42,799 bases of DNA, from the IMG/VR virus record IMGVR_UViG_3300030202_001972, positions 1 to 42,799 of that record; one strand, written 5' to 3'. Position numbers and translations under genes: made by a program. Of this stretch, positions 25,831-32,340 are shown piece by piece. The number at the start of each line of letters is the position of its first letter. Within the stretch, counting starts at the first letter, position 1. The notes beneath the pieces were generated by a model. It had not been told where the DNA came from. It saw nothing but the letters and a program-made list of their open reading frames with translations, and made no database searches. Source of the DNA: a virus.

Positions 25831-27688
25831 GTGGGTAATGCCTGACGGCTACCCTGATTTATCTACACAAGATGAAATAGCAATAGATTTAGAAACTAAA
25901 GACCCAAACCTTATGACAATGGGTAGTGGTTGGGCTAGAAAAGATGGACACATAATTGGAGTTGCCGTTGCTTGTAAAAAAGGAGAGTGGTACTTTCCTA
26001 TTCGCCACGAGATAGGTTCTAACCTCGATGAAAAAATGACTTTAAAATGGGTAAGAGACTTATGTAGCGTTAAGAGGAAGTATATATTCCACAATGCTCC
26101 CTACGATGTAGGTTGGTTACTGACTGAAAACATAAAAGTTCAAGGTAAGATTATAGACACAATGGTGGTCGCCCCTTTACTAGACGAGAATCGTTTTAGT
26201 TATGCCCTTAACTCTTTGTGTAGAGATTATTTACAAGACCGCAAAAGTGAAAAAGAATTACGAGAGGCTGCAGAGGCTTTTGGAGTAAATGCTAAGAGCG
26301 AGATGTATAAGCTCCCTGCTTCCCATGTAGGTGTTTATGCTGAACATGATGCTCGTTTAACTCTTAAACTCTGGCAACACTTTAAACCTTTGTTAATGAA
26401 GGAAGACATACAGGACATTTTTGAGTTAGAGCTTAGTGTATTGAAAACAATCATACCAATGAGACACAGAGGAGTACGAGTAGACCTTGACAAAGCAGAG
26501 AAAATAAAATCAGACCTTTTGTCCAGAGAGAAAAAGTTATTAGCCAGTATAAAGAAAAGAACAGGTGTGTCTGTAGAAATCTGGGCAGCAGAAAGTGTTG
26601 CTAAAGTATTTGATAAGTTAGGATTGAACTACAGTAAAACAGAAAAGACAGAAGCTCCTAGTTTTACTAAAGGGTTTTTATCTAATCACCCCCATGAAGT
26701 ACCTCAAATGATTGTACAAGCAAGAGAGTACCAAAAAGCTAGATCAACTTTTGTAGACACCATACTCAAACACCAAGTTAAAGGTCGCATACATGCGGAA
26801 CTTCACCCATTAAGAAGTGATAACGGAGGAACTGTTACAGGTAGATTTAGTTACAGTAACCCGAACTTGCAACAGATACCTGCTCGACATGGAGAAATTG
26901 GTCCTATGATTCGTAGCCTTTTCTTACCTGAAGAAGACTGTGTGTGGGGAGCTTTTGATTACAGTAGCCAAGAACCACGAATAGTTGTTCACTATGCTAA
27001 ACTGATGGGTTTTCAAGGAGCAGAAGAATTTTCACAACAGTACAACCAAGATGCTAATACAGACTTTCATCAAATGGCGGCAGACATTGTAGGAGTTCCA
27101 AGGAAACAAGCCAAAGATATTAACTTAGGATTGTTCTATGGCATGGGAACTAAAAAGCTCGCAGCAAGTCTAGGGCTTGAGTATGAAGATGCTCAAGAGT
27201 TGTTTGCTACCTACCATGACAAAGTACCCTTTGTTAGACAGTTACATGAGTATTGTTCTAACAGAGCCACAAACAAAGGAGTTATCCGTACCTTGTTAGG
27301 AAGAAGATGTAGGTTTGATAAATGGGAACCAAACAAGTATGGAGTATGGAAACCCATGACACACAAGGAAGCTTACAATGAACACGGTCCTGCGATTAAG
27401 AGAGCCTTTACCTACAAAGCTCTGAACAAATTAATTCAAGGGTCTGCGGCTGATCAAACAAAAGCTGCGATGGTCGCCCTTGCTGAAGAGAATATTTTAC
27501 CTATGATACAAGTACACGATGAGTTAGACATATCTGTGGAAAGTGAAAAACAAGCGAAGGAAATAAAAGAAATTATGGAGACTTGTGCCAAACTAGAGGT
27601 TCCCAGTGTAGTGGATGCTGAGGTTGGTGCTAACTGGGGAGAGGCAAAACAACCATTTGAGGAGTATAAAAAATGGACGAAAACTTAA
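25799..27688 (+). CDS. polA: Family A DNA polymerase (PolA) with 3'-5' exonuclease
   Basis: A 629-residue replicative polymerase. Exonuclease motifs are AIDLETKDP (D30, E32), FHNAPYD (N99, D103) and YAEHDA (Y180, D184), so proofreading should be active. Polymerase motif A is FDYSSQEPRIV (D387), motif B RKQAKDINLGLFYG (435-448), motif C QVHDELD (H573, D574). The position equivalent to E. coli Phe762 is Leu443, a natural variant with altered processivity and nucleotide discrimination reported in phages. There is no 5'-3' exonuclease domain and no DnaJ-like insertion. Translation overlaps the small zinc protein; the last codons overlap the HD gene at 27673. Confidence 0.96.
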   Translation: MQIPLFQPPTEWVMPDGYPDLSTQDEIAIDLETKDPNLMTMGSGWARKDGHIIGVAVACKKGEWYFPIRHEIGSNLDEKMTLKWVRDLCSVKRKYIFHNAPYDVGWLLTENIKVQGKIIDTMVVAPLLDENRFSYALNSLCRDYLQDRKSEKELREAAEAFGVNAKSEMYKLPASHVGVYAEHDARLTLKLWQHFKPLLMKEDIQDIFELELSVLKTIIPMRHRGVRVDLDKAEKIKSDLLSREKKLLASIKKRTGVSVEIWAAESVAKVFDKLGLNYSKTEKTEAPSFTKGFLSNHPHEVPQMIVQAREYQKARSTFVDTILKHQVKGRIHAELHPLRSDNGGTVTGRFSYSNPNLQQIPARHGEIGPMIRSLFLPEEDCVWGAFDYSSQEPRIVVHYAKLMGFQGAEEFSQQYNQDANTDFHQMAADIVGVPRKQAKDINLGLFYGMGTKKLAASLGLEYEDAQELFATYHDKVPFVRQLHEYCSNRATNKGVIRTLLGRRCRFDKWEPNKYGVWKPMTHKEAYNEHGPAIKRAFTYKALNKLIQGSAADQTKAAMVALAEENILPMIQVHDELDISVESEKQAKEIKEIMETCAKLEVPSVVDAEVGANWGEAKQPFEEYKKWTKT

Positions 27689-28239
27689 AATTATTAGACA
27701 AGAGGTTGAGGGGTGGTCATGTTCTAAGATACCACACACGACCTGAACTACTTAATGGGCAGAATGTCGCAGCTCATACGTGGAGAGCAGTGGTGATTCT
27801 ACACACTCTGTGGCCTGATGTGAGTAAAAACGCTATTCTACACATGCTTTACCATGATGTAGCTGAGTTTGAAACAGGAGATATGCCTGCGACAACTAAA
27901 TGGAAGTACGATAAACTAGCTGAGCTGATGAACAAAGTAGAAGCTGACTACGAAGACCAACTGGGCATAGGTAAAAATATGATTGAGGTTTCCAAACAAG
28001 AGAGAGCTTTATGTGATATTGCAGACAAAGTAGAACTTGTTTTGCATTGTCATCGCCTACTACAAGAGGGTAATACTCGGGCAGAAGATGTATTTATAAA
28101 AGGATACAATTACCTCCGCAGTAAATATAAAGATAATGAAGATTTCAAGATTGTAATCCCCATTCTAGAAGAGCTCACCAACACCAACCCAAGAACTGAT
28201 TCTATAAAAGACATGTTAGAGAAACTCTACTCTATGTGA
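27673..28239 (+). CDS. HD-domain 5'-deoxynucleotidase-like phosphohydrolase (YfbR/HDDC2 type)
   Basis: A 188-residue HD enzyme overlapping the polymerase stop by 16 bases. Metal ligands are H35 (NVAAHTWR), H61-D62 (LYHDVAEFETGD) and D118 (DIADKVEL); the order and the FETGDMPATTKWKY stretch fit YfbR-like dNMP phosphohydrolases. In phages with modified thymine or adenine such enzymes remove the canonical nucleotide from the pool, so hydrolysis of dTMP is a fair guess here. General nucleotide salvage is the alternative. The substrate cannot be read from the sequence. Confidence 0.8.
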   Translation: MDENLKLLDKRLRGGHVLRYHTRPELLNGQNVAAHTWRAVVILHTLWPDVSKNAILHMLYHDVAEFETGDMPATTKWKYDKLAELMNKVEADYEDQLGIGKNMIEVSKQERALCDIADKVELVLHCHRLLQEGNTRAEDVFIKGYNYLRSKYKDNEDFKIVIPILEELTNTNPRTDSIKDMLEKLYSM

Positions 28240-28280
28240 AAACATAAGATAAAAAGATACAAGCTCACTAAAAAATAAAA

Positions 28281-28289
28281 TGCTATATT
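28281..28289 (+). promoter_or_regulatory. Extended -10 promoter (TGCTATATT)
   Basis: TG-C-TATATT at 28281-28289 is an extended -10 element; the ATG at 28296 begins exactly six bases after it, so the transcript would be leaderless or nearly so. The same geometry occurs at 30723-30738. A shared ACAAGCTCACTAA sequence (28259-28271; also 34218-34230) lies just upstream. Confidence 0.45.
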
Positions 28290-28295
28290 ATTGGT

Positions 28296-28379
28296 ATGTT
28301 ATATGAATTTATTATCTGGTTGTTTGGTTTCTGCACTTGTGCAGTAATATTCAGCCTCATAATAATGAGTGATAGGTAG
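28296..28379 (+). CDS. Possible 27-residue membrane peptide
   Basis: An ATG at 28296 opens 27 codons encoding MLYEFIIWLFGFCTCAVIF and then SLIIMSDR: a single hydrophobic span with a short charged end. It lies in the 320-bp gap between the HD enzyme and the gene at 28560. There is no Shine-Dalgarno sequence; translation would depend on the leaderless promoter at 28281. Its last codons overlap the first stem of the structured region. It may be a small toxin- or holin-like peptide, or chance. Confidence 0.35.
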   Translation: MLYEFIIWLFGFCTCAVIFSLIIMSDR

Positions 28380-28452
28380 TATTGGCTAGGATATATCCGA
28401 AATACTTTCAAGTATTGCAAAAGTCGCTACCCAAGCAGTCGCCTATCACACA
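28366..28452 (+). ncRNA. Candidate structured RNA, module 1
   Basis: TGAGTGATAGG (28366-28376) pairs with CCTATCACACA (28442-28452) with one A-A mismatch. Inside are GGATATATCC (28389-28398, self-complementary) and AATACT-ttca-AGTATT (28401-28416, a six-pair tetraloop hairpin). This non-coding stretch is GC-richer than its surroundings. It does not fit a tRNA cloverleaf. Transcription could come from the promoter at 28281. An untested RNA gene or leader. Confidence 0.4.
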
Positions 28453-28462
28453 TATTAACATA

Positions 28463-28544
28463 GGTAGACCGTAAGCGAACAGACTACTGGACGTCGCTGT
28501 GCTATAGTTGTAAATACTCGAGACTACTAAGCTTACCGTCTACC
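28463..28544 (+). ncRNA. Candidate structured RNA, module 2
   Basis: GGTAGACCGTAAGC (28463-28476) pairs with GCTTACCGTCTACC (28531-28544) at 13 of 14 positions, one C-C mismatch. The enclosed 54 bases contain two copies of AGACTACT (28481-28488 and 28521-28528) and an alternative AGCGA/TCGCT stem. There is no protein-coding frame across it. It ends 15 bases before the ATG of the gene at 28560. Either a free RNA or a 5' regulatory leader. Confidence 0.45.
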
Positions 28545-28559
28545 GCTCACATAAAGACT

Positions 28560-29048
28560 ATGAATATATTTTTACTTAATTGGGATATTGAAACTAACGC
28601 TCAGTGGCATTGCGACAAGCATGTTGTAAAGATGCCCCTTGAAACCACTCAAATGCTCAGCACAGTATATCATAGGTACACCAATGATGGTCCATACAAA
28701 CCTGTTCACCAAAAACACCCTTGTACTCTTTGGGCAGGAGAAACAGTACTGAATTATTTATATCTTCACAAACTAGGTATCGCCCTTTGTAAAGAGTATA
28801 CCTACCGATACAAAAGAAAACATGCTTGTGAAAAAATACTTGCATTGATTACAGAACCTCCTGTAGAGTTAAAACAAGAGGGATATACCAAACCCTATCA
28901 GGCAATGCCAGAGGAATACAAAGATGAAAACCCTATCCTTGCCTATAGAAAATATTATATAAACGACAAAGCGAGGTTTTGTAAGTGGAAAAAAAGATCA
29001 ATTCCCCCATTCATGAAGAGCACTATGGAGACAATGTCTTCCCCTTGA
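28560..29048 (+). CDS. Conserved phage protein of unknown function
   Basis: A 162-residue protein with MNIFLLNWDIETNAQWHCDKHVVKM (first 25 residues) and later LETTQMLSTVYHRY, HPCTLWAGE and YRKYYINDKARFCKWKKRS. This order (N-terminal CDKHV, LETaQmLs, HPCt-W, aYr-YY--ekarf-kW) is a family I have seen in many phages; some databases relate it to pyrimidine-dimer glycosylase-like proteins, but I cannot confirm that. The ATG at 28560 has no clear Shine-Dalgarno and sits just after the structured segment, so translation may depend on it. The stop overlaps a TTG start of the next gene. Confidence 0.7.
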   Translation: MNIFLLNWDIETNAQWHCDKHVVKMPLETTQMLSTVYHRYTNDGPYKPVHQKHPCTLWAGETVLNYLYLHKLGIALCKEYTYRYKRKHACEKILALITEPPVELKQEGYTKPYQAMPEEYKDENPILAYRKYYINDKARFCKWKKRSIPPFMKSTMETMSSP

Positions 29049-29224
29049 ATTCGAGAGAAAAACCAGTACAACAAGAAGAGTTAATGGAAGTCCTTGCCTG
29101 TGGCTTATGTGGAGGAAATACTTTTCACTTAATCTGTTCAGACAGTGACGATGCAGGACACATCGCTTGCTCTAGTTGTGGGTTTACAGTAAGTAGAACT
29201 TGGAAAACAAAACAAGACAATTAA
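29045..29224 (+). CDS. Small zinc-ribbon protein
   Basis: A 59-residue protein if read from TTG at 29045 (TTGA overlap with the previous stop); ATG at 29084 would give 46 residues, and GTG at 28985 a longer form. CGLCGGNTF and CSSCGFTV give two CxxC knuckles about 20 residues apart, a likely zinc ribbon. Stop at 29222-29224 is followed by the promoter at 29229. Exact start uncertain. Confidence 0.6.
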   Translation: MNSREKPVQQEELMEVLACGLCGGNTFHLICSDSDDAGHIACSSCGFTVSRTWKTKQDN

Positions 29225-29228
29225 AGAC

Positions 29229-29258
29229 TTAACAGACGCTTTTGTCTGGCTATATACT
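29229..29258 (+). promoter_or_regulatory. Sigma70-like promoter, AAGACTT family
   Basis: TTAACA (29229-29234), 18-bp spacer, TATACT (29253-29258). The flanking AAAGAC matches other promoters in the window. TATACTATATATA (29253-29265) also occurs at 32295-32307, upstream of another short gene with the same AGAAAGGAGGTACA leader. Confidence 0.6.
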
Positions 29259-29302
29259 ATATATACATTTAACGAACGTACTTTACAGAAAGGAGGTACA
29301 TT

Positions 29303-29479
29303 ATGACAACACAAATATCACAAGAGACATTTCACGAGTTTTGTGAGATACAACGCTCTGGTAGATACAATATGATAGACAGTGCAGTTGCGATGGAGCT
29401 AGGCATTAGTCGTGACGAGCACATGAAACTTTTATCTGACTATGAAAAGTTAGCAGATATTCACGGTACAGGAGAGTAA
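29303..29479 (+). CDS. 58-residue protein, DUF5049-like
   Basis: ATG at 29303 with the strong site AAAGGAGG eight bases upstream encodes 58 residues. It is acidic and helical, with EIQRSGRYNMIDSAVAMELG and HMKLLSDYEKLA. Small phage proteins with an RSG-xNM-D pattern are often annotated DUF5049; the match is by eye. It is the first gene behind the promoter at 29229. Confidence 0.6.
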   Translation: MTTQISQETFHEFCEIQRSGRYNMIDSAVAMELGISRDEHMKLLSDYEKLADIHGTGE

Positions 29480-29480
29480 C

Positions 29481-29963
29481 ATGGGCGACAGAGTAAGCAT
29501 ACAGTTTGTCCAACACACAAAAAACTGGGAAGACAAACCTGTTACTTACAAGTCTGTTGTTTTGTTTCATCACTGGGGAGGGGACAAGTTTCCCTCCTAC
29601 GCGAAACAATGGTTAGACGACCACAACAATAGACTTGCAGGAATGCGTGAGAGTTCACACAATGACCCTATATGGCGAATGGATCCCAACAATTTGATGT
29701 TGCAGTTTATACGACACATGTCAACTGATAATTCATTGGATTCTACATTTGGTATGACACACGCGTTTGAAAACTATAACTACACGGACAGACCTGACAC
29801 TAGACCTGTAAACCCTTTATTCTTTACAGGAAGTTTGTATCTAGGTGCAGACGAAAATTCAGGTGACAATTCGGACAATGGTCACCATGAGATACTTGTA
29901 CCAGAGCCCAAAATGTATGTGAAGTATAAGTACAAACCTCACAGGGATGTGGGAAATGCCTAA
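29481..29963 (+). CDS. Phage protein of unknown function
   Basis: A 160-residue protein starting two bases after the previous stop. Aromatic- and His-rich: MGDRVSIQFVQ, VVLFHHWGGDKF, YAKQWLDDH, then NSGDNSDNGHHEI near the end. The N-terminal half (RVSIQF ... VLFSHWGG) resembles a small phage family of unknown function. The gene overlaps the next by eight bases. No catalytic signature. Confidence 0.6.
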   Translation: MGDRVSIQFVQHTKNWEDKPVTYKSVVLFHHWGGDKFPSYAKQWLDDHNNRLAGMRESSHNDPIWRMDPNNLMLQFIRHMSTDNSLDSTFGMTHAFENYNYTDRPDTRPVNPLFFTGSLYLGADENSGDNSDNGHHEILVPEPKMYVKYKYKPHRDVGNA

Positions 29964-30474
29964 CTGGTGTGACAATTCAGTAATCCTTACCCACAAGGAC
30001 AAAAGCAAACTCTTAGAGTTAAGTAAAAAAGCCGAGCAGAATAGTCTGTTCGGTTTTGTTTTACCTGAGCCTGATTATGATAAAGTAAAAGTTAAGAAAA
30101 CTTACCCTAAAATATCTGATACGGCAGATTCTATTATAGAGTATGCTGACCCCAAGGAAGCTTGGTGGGATTGGCGAGTACAGAACTGGGGAACTAAGTG
30201 GGAAGCAGAGTTTGAATCTGATTTAGACACGGATACTTTAACACTAAGGTTTGATTCTGCTTGGTCTCCACCTGTTCAAATCTACAGAGAGCTACATAAA
30301 CAAGGATTTGGTGTAGAAGCAGGATGGCTTGAAACAGGATGTGATTTCTGTGGTGTCTACATAAATGGAAGAGAGTATGATTATCGCACAGATAACAAGT
30401 CTGTAGAGCAAATACCTGAAGGGCATAGGGATATAATTGGAATAGAAGAATATTTATATGAGGAGAAAAACTAA
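29956..30474 (+). CDS. DUF1281 / ferredoxin-like-fold phage protein
   Basis: A 172-residue protein. ATG at 29956 gives MPNWCDNSVILTHKDK, the family's usual N-terminus; an in-frame ATG at 29947 would add MWE. Further conserved features are LFGFVLPEPD, WWDWRVQNWGTKWEAEF and FDSAWSPPVQIYREL, all typical of DUF1281/YubB-like proteins found in phages and plasmids. Its C-terminus is acidic. The function is not known. Coupled to the next gene by TAATG at 30474. Confidence 0.8.
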   Translation: MPNWCDNSVILTHKDKSKLLELSKKAEQNSLFGFVLPEPDYDKVKVKKTYPKISDTADSIIEYADPKEAWWDWRVQNWGTKWEAEFESDLDTDTLTLRFDSAWSPPVQIYRELHKQGFGVEAGWLETGCDFCGVYINGREYDYRTDNKSVEQIPEGHRDIIGIEEYLYEEKN

Positions 30475-30704
30475 TGACTAAAGAAGGACAAGTATGGAGT
30501 TACATCGATAACGACAATAACATAAAAAAGAAAGAGGAGTGTAGCATTTGTAAGGGACCAATAGAACCTCAACGCACTCCTGATAACCAGATATACTGGA
30601 CATATGGGCATAACGCCGATCCAGTAACAGATGGTCAGTGTTGCGACTTATGTAACACAACCGAGGTGATACCTGCCAGAATAAAACAGATGCAAGGAGG
30701 CTAA
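30474..30704 (+). CDS. Small zinc-finger-like phage protein
   Basis: A 76-residue protein with CSICKGPIEPQ (residues 22-32), then WTYGHNADPV and CCDLCNTTEVIPARI (about 56-70). The CxxC ... GHNAxPV ... CCxxCN arrangement is a familiar small phage protein family likely to bind one zinc. It follows its neighbour by a one-base overlap (TAATG). A regulatory or nucleic-acid role is possible. Confidence 0.75.
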   Translation: MTKEGQVWSYIDNDNNIKKKEECSICKGPIEPQRTPDNQIYWTYGHNADPVTDGQCCDLCNTTEVIPARIKQMQGG

Positions 30705-30722
30705 CCTCACTATTAAATACCA

Positions 30723-30731
30723 TGTTATAAT
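30723..30731 (+). promoter_or_regulatory. Extended -10 promoter (TGTTATAAT) giving a leaderless mRNA
   Basis: TG-T-TATAAT at 30723-30731, a perfect extended -10. The ATG at 30738 begins six bases downstream, where transcription would start, and there is no Shine-Dalgarno sequence. A good -35 is absent. Spacing is identical to the promoter at 28281. Confidence 0.55.
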
Positions 30732-30737
30732 ATAGTT

Positions 30738-31085
30738 ATGAACGAAGGAAAAACAATAGGAGAATTAGTTGGTCGCCCTTTCTTAAAAAGGTATGACCAA
30801 CTAAGAGAGTATCAGCAAAAGCATGGTCATTGCTACACCACCACTGAAGACAAAGAGCTTCATCGTTGGGTTTTACGGATGAGGCAAATAAGGAAATTAA
30901 ATGATCCTGCACTTACAAAAGTAAAAGTTGGTATGCTGAATGATATTGGCTTTATTTGGGACTTACGTTTGGATAGTTTGTTTAAGAAAAGACTTACCCA
31001 TGTAACTAGAAACCAAGCGATAGTTACTCTCAAAGAGCAAAGGAACTGGGTAGACAAATTTATAATACATTTAAGGAGGATATAA
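30738..31085 (+). CDS. Stand-alone helicase-associated (HA) domain protein
   Basis: A 115-residue protein. YDQLREYQQKHGHCYTT, then LHRWVLRMRQIRK and LNDIGFIWDL match the helicase-associated domain (PF03457-like), normally repeated at the C-termini of large helicases, where it helps bind DNA. Here it stands alone, which suggests an adaptor that works with a separate helicase such as the one at 13484 or 18516. Likely leaderless (promoter at 30723). One-base overlap with the next gene (TAATG). Confidence 0.65.
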   Translation: MNEGKTIGELVGRPFLKRYDQLREYQQKHGHCYTTTEDKELHRWVLRMRQIRKLNDPALTKVKVGMLNDIGFIWDLRLDSLFKKRLTHVTRNQAIVTLKEQRNWVDKFIIHLRRI

Positions 31086-31273
31086 TGTGTGAGTTAAACA
31101 TAAATCTAAAACCAAATGAAAACTTATATGTGACTACTTACGAAGACGGAGAAGTAGAGTATGTACCCGACACACCAGAGGGCAACAGAAAAGAAGAAAG
31201 AAGACTGAAAAACCTTGGAGTGAAGTTTACTACTGAAATAAGAAACGATTTAATAAAATGTATAGAATACTAA
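31085..31273 (+). CDS. Small acidic protein
   Basis: A 62-residue charged protein (LNINLKPNENLYVTTYEDGEV ... RNDLIKCIEY) with strand-then-helix character. It has the strong site TAAGGAGGATATAATG, identical to the one before the next gene at 31284. No recognisable function. Confidence 0.55.
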   Translation: MCELNINLKPNENLYVTTYEDGEVEYVPDTPEGNRKEERRLKNLGVKFTTEIRNDLIKCIEY

Positions 31274-31283
31274 GGAGGATATA

Positions 31284-31448
31284 ATGAAAGACATGAAAAT
31301 GAGTATCGTGCTGACCATTCAGACAGATGACGATATTACCAAAGATGAAATCTTAAACACGCTAAAACATATAATGACTAGAGGCGTTGAGATTGAATAT
31401 AAAGACTTTGTTATCACCGACAGATATTACACAATAAAGGAGATTTAA
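31284..31448 (+). CDS. 54-residue protein
   Basis: ATG at 31284 preceded by the 16-base TAAGGAGGATATAATG copy encodes 54 residues (MKDMKMSIVLTIQTDDDITK ... YYTIKEI). It has a two-strand, one-helix look: a hydrophobic strand, acidic turn and helix. Ends two bases before the next ATG. Function unknown. Confidence 0.55.
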   Translation: MKDMKMSIVLTIQTDDDITKDEILNTLKHIMTRGVEIEYKDFVITDRYYTIKEI

Positions 31449-31449
31449 T

Positions 31450-31629
31450 ATGCCAAAGTATGAGTTTAGAATCAGTAATAAAATCTATGAGAATAGAACC
31501 TATACTGCTCAATCGGAAGACGAGGCATGGGAACTAGCGGAAGCAGACATTAAACAGAATGCCCATGTCAACGAAGAAGATTGTGACGGTCCTGAGGTAG
31601 ATGAGTTGTGGAGCACAGAGGATGAGTAA
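31450..31629 (+). CDS. 59-residue acidic protein
   Basis: ATG at 31450, with AAAGGAG upstream, encodes a very acidic 59-residue protein (MPKYEFRISNKIYENRTY ... QSEDEAWELAEADI ... PEVDELWSTEDE). The DEAWELAEADI stretch is characteristic of small phage proteins of unknown function. High negative charge would permit DNA mimicry, which is only speculation. The next gene begins immediately after the stop. Confidence 0.55.
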   Translation: MPKYEFRISNKIYENRTYTAQSEDEAWELAEADIKQNAHVNEEDCDGPEVDELWSTEDE

Positions 31630-31878
31630 ATGAAACTAACAGTAAACACATTTCAGAGTATTTGTTATGAACTAGATGACAAAGACATTCCTGATGAAGT
31701 AAAAAAGAATGATTATGAATTTGATAATTGGTCAGATGATGAGATAGCTAGTTATTTTGAAAAGCATGGGAAAGAGGTACAAAAAATATCAGGCGTTTGT
31801 GGTTATAACTATCAAGTACCTGATAACCATATTGAGTGGGGAGAAATATGGAATTATGAGCAGAGGATAAGTAAATGA
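31630..31878 (+). CDS. Acidic protein of unknown function
   Basis: An 82-residue acidic protein starting directly after TAA (TAAATG). Motifs: LDDKDIPDEVKKNDYEFD, WSDDEIASYFEKHGKEV and IEWGEIWNYEQRISK. Asp/Glu and Trp rich, no known domain. ATGA-type overlap with the following gene at 31875. Confidence 0.6.
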   Translation: MKLTVNTFQSICYELDDKDIPDEVKKNDYEFDNWSDDEIASYFEKHGKEVQKISGVCGYNYQVPDNHIEWGEIWNYEQRISK

Positions 31879-32267
31879 GTGATGATTTTAAAATAGAAAA
31901 AGACATTCCTTGCCCTAGCCCAGATGAGCTGAAAAAGGGGAAAAGTTATGAAACGAAGTATAGCTTCCTGAAAACGATAAAAAGCGGGAGCAGTTTTGAA
32001 TGTACTTGGACACAGGCTCAGACTATCAATCTTTATTGTAAAAGGATAGATCGTCTGATGTGCCAAAGGTGGACGGACGATAAACCTTTCAAAGAACACA
32101 CCATGAAAACTCGTAAGAGTGCAAAGGTTCGCGTTTGGGTTTATGACTATGACGATGCTCCCCATTGGATGAGAGAAAGGTTAGACAAAACACGTGACGT
32201 AGCAGAAGACTATATAAACAAGAGAGTTACTGAACCTCGTATCCCCAGAAAAAATAGGAGCAAGTGA
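31875..32267 (+). CDS. Basic protein of unknown function
   Basis: A 130-residue protein with a basic C-terminal third (KVRVWVYDYDDAPHWMRERL then a Lys/Arg-rich tail). TIKSGSSFECTWTQAQTINLYCKR in the middle could bind nucleic acid. It follows acidic neighbours with a four-base overlap, so the row alternates acidic and basic products. No catalytic motif. Confidence 0.6.
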   Translation: MSDDFKIEKDIPCPSPDELKKGKSYETKYSFLKTIKSGSSFECTWTQAQTINLYCKRIDRLMCQRWTDDKPFKEHTMKTRKSAKVRVWVYDYDDAPHWMRERLDKTRDVAEDYINKRVTEPRIPRKNRSK

Positions 32268-32294
32268 CATTATGTCTACAGTTAAATCTGGGTT

Positions 32295-32339
32295 TATACT
32301 ATATATATGAACAACAGGTACTTATAGAAAGGAGGTACA
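32295..32339 (+). promoter_or_regulatory. Second copy of the TATACTATATATA ... AGAAAGGAGGTACA leader
   Basis: TATACTATATATA (32295-32307) and AGAAAGGAGGTACA (32326-32339) repeat the arrangement at 29253-29300. The -10-like TATACT has no strong -35, unlike copy 1. The leader leads directly to the ATG at 32341. Confidence 0.5.
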
Positions 32340-32340
32340 C

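Noticed and set aside
25799-27688. DnaJ-like insertion in PolA, as reported for some marine podoviruses
   Set aside because: No CxxCxGxG repeats between the exonuclease and polymerase motifs; the protein is contiguous.
28366-28452. First structured module as a tRNA
   Set aside because: There is no T-arm GGTTCGAATCC-like sequence, no anticodon loop of seven with flanking pyrimidine/purine, and the stem lengths do not match a cloverleaf.
29596-29607. Third copy of the CTACGCGAAA repeat
   Set aside because: Only partial and inside a coding gene; likely coincidence of codon choice.
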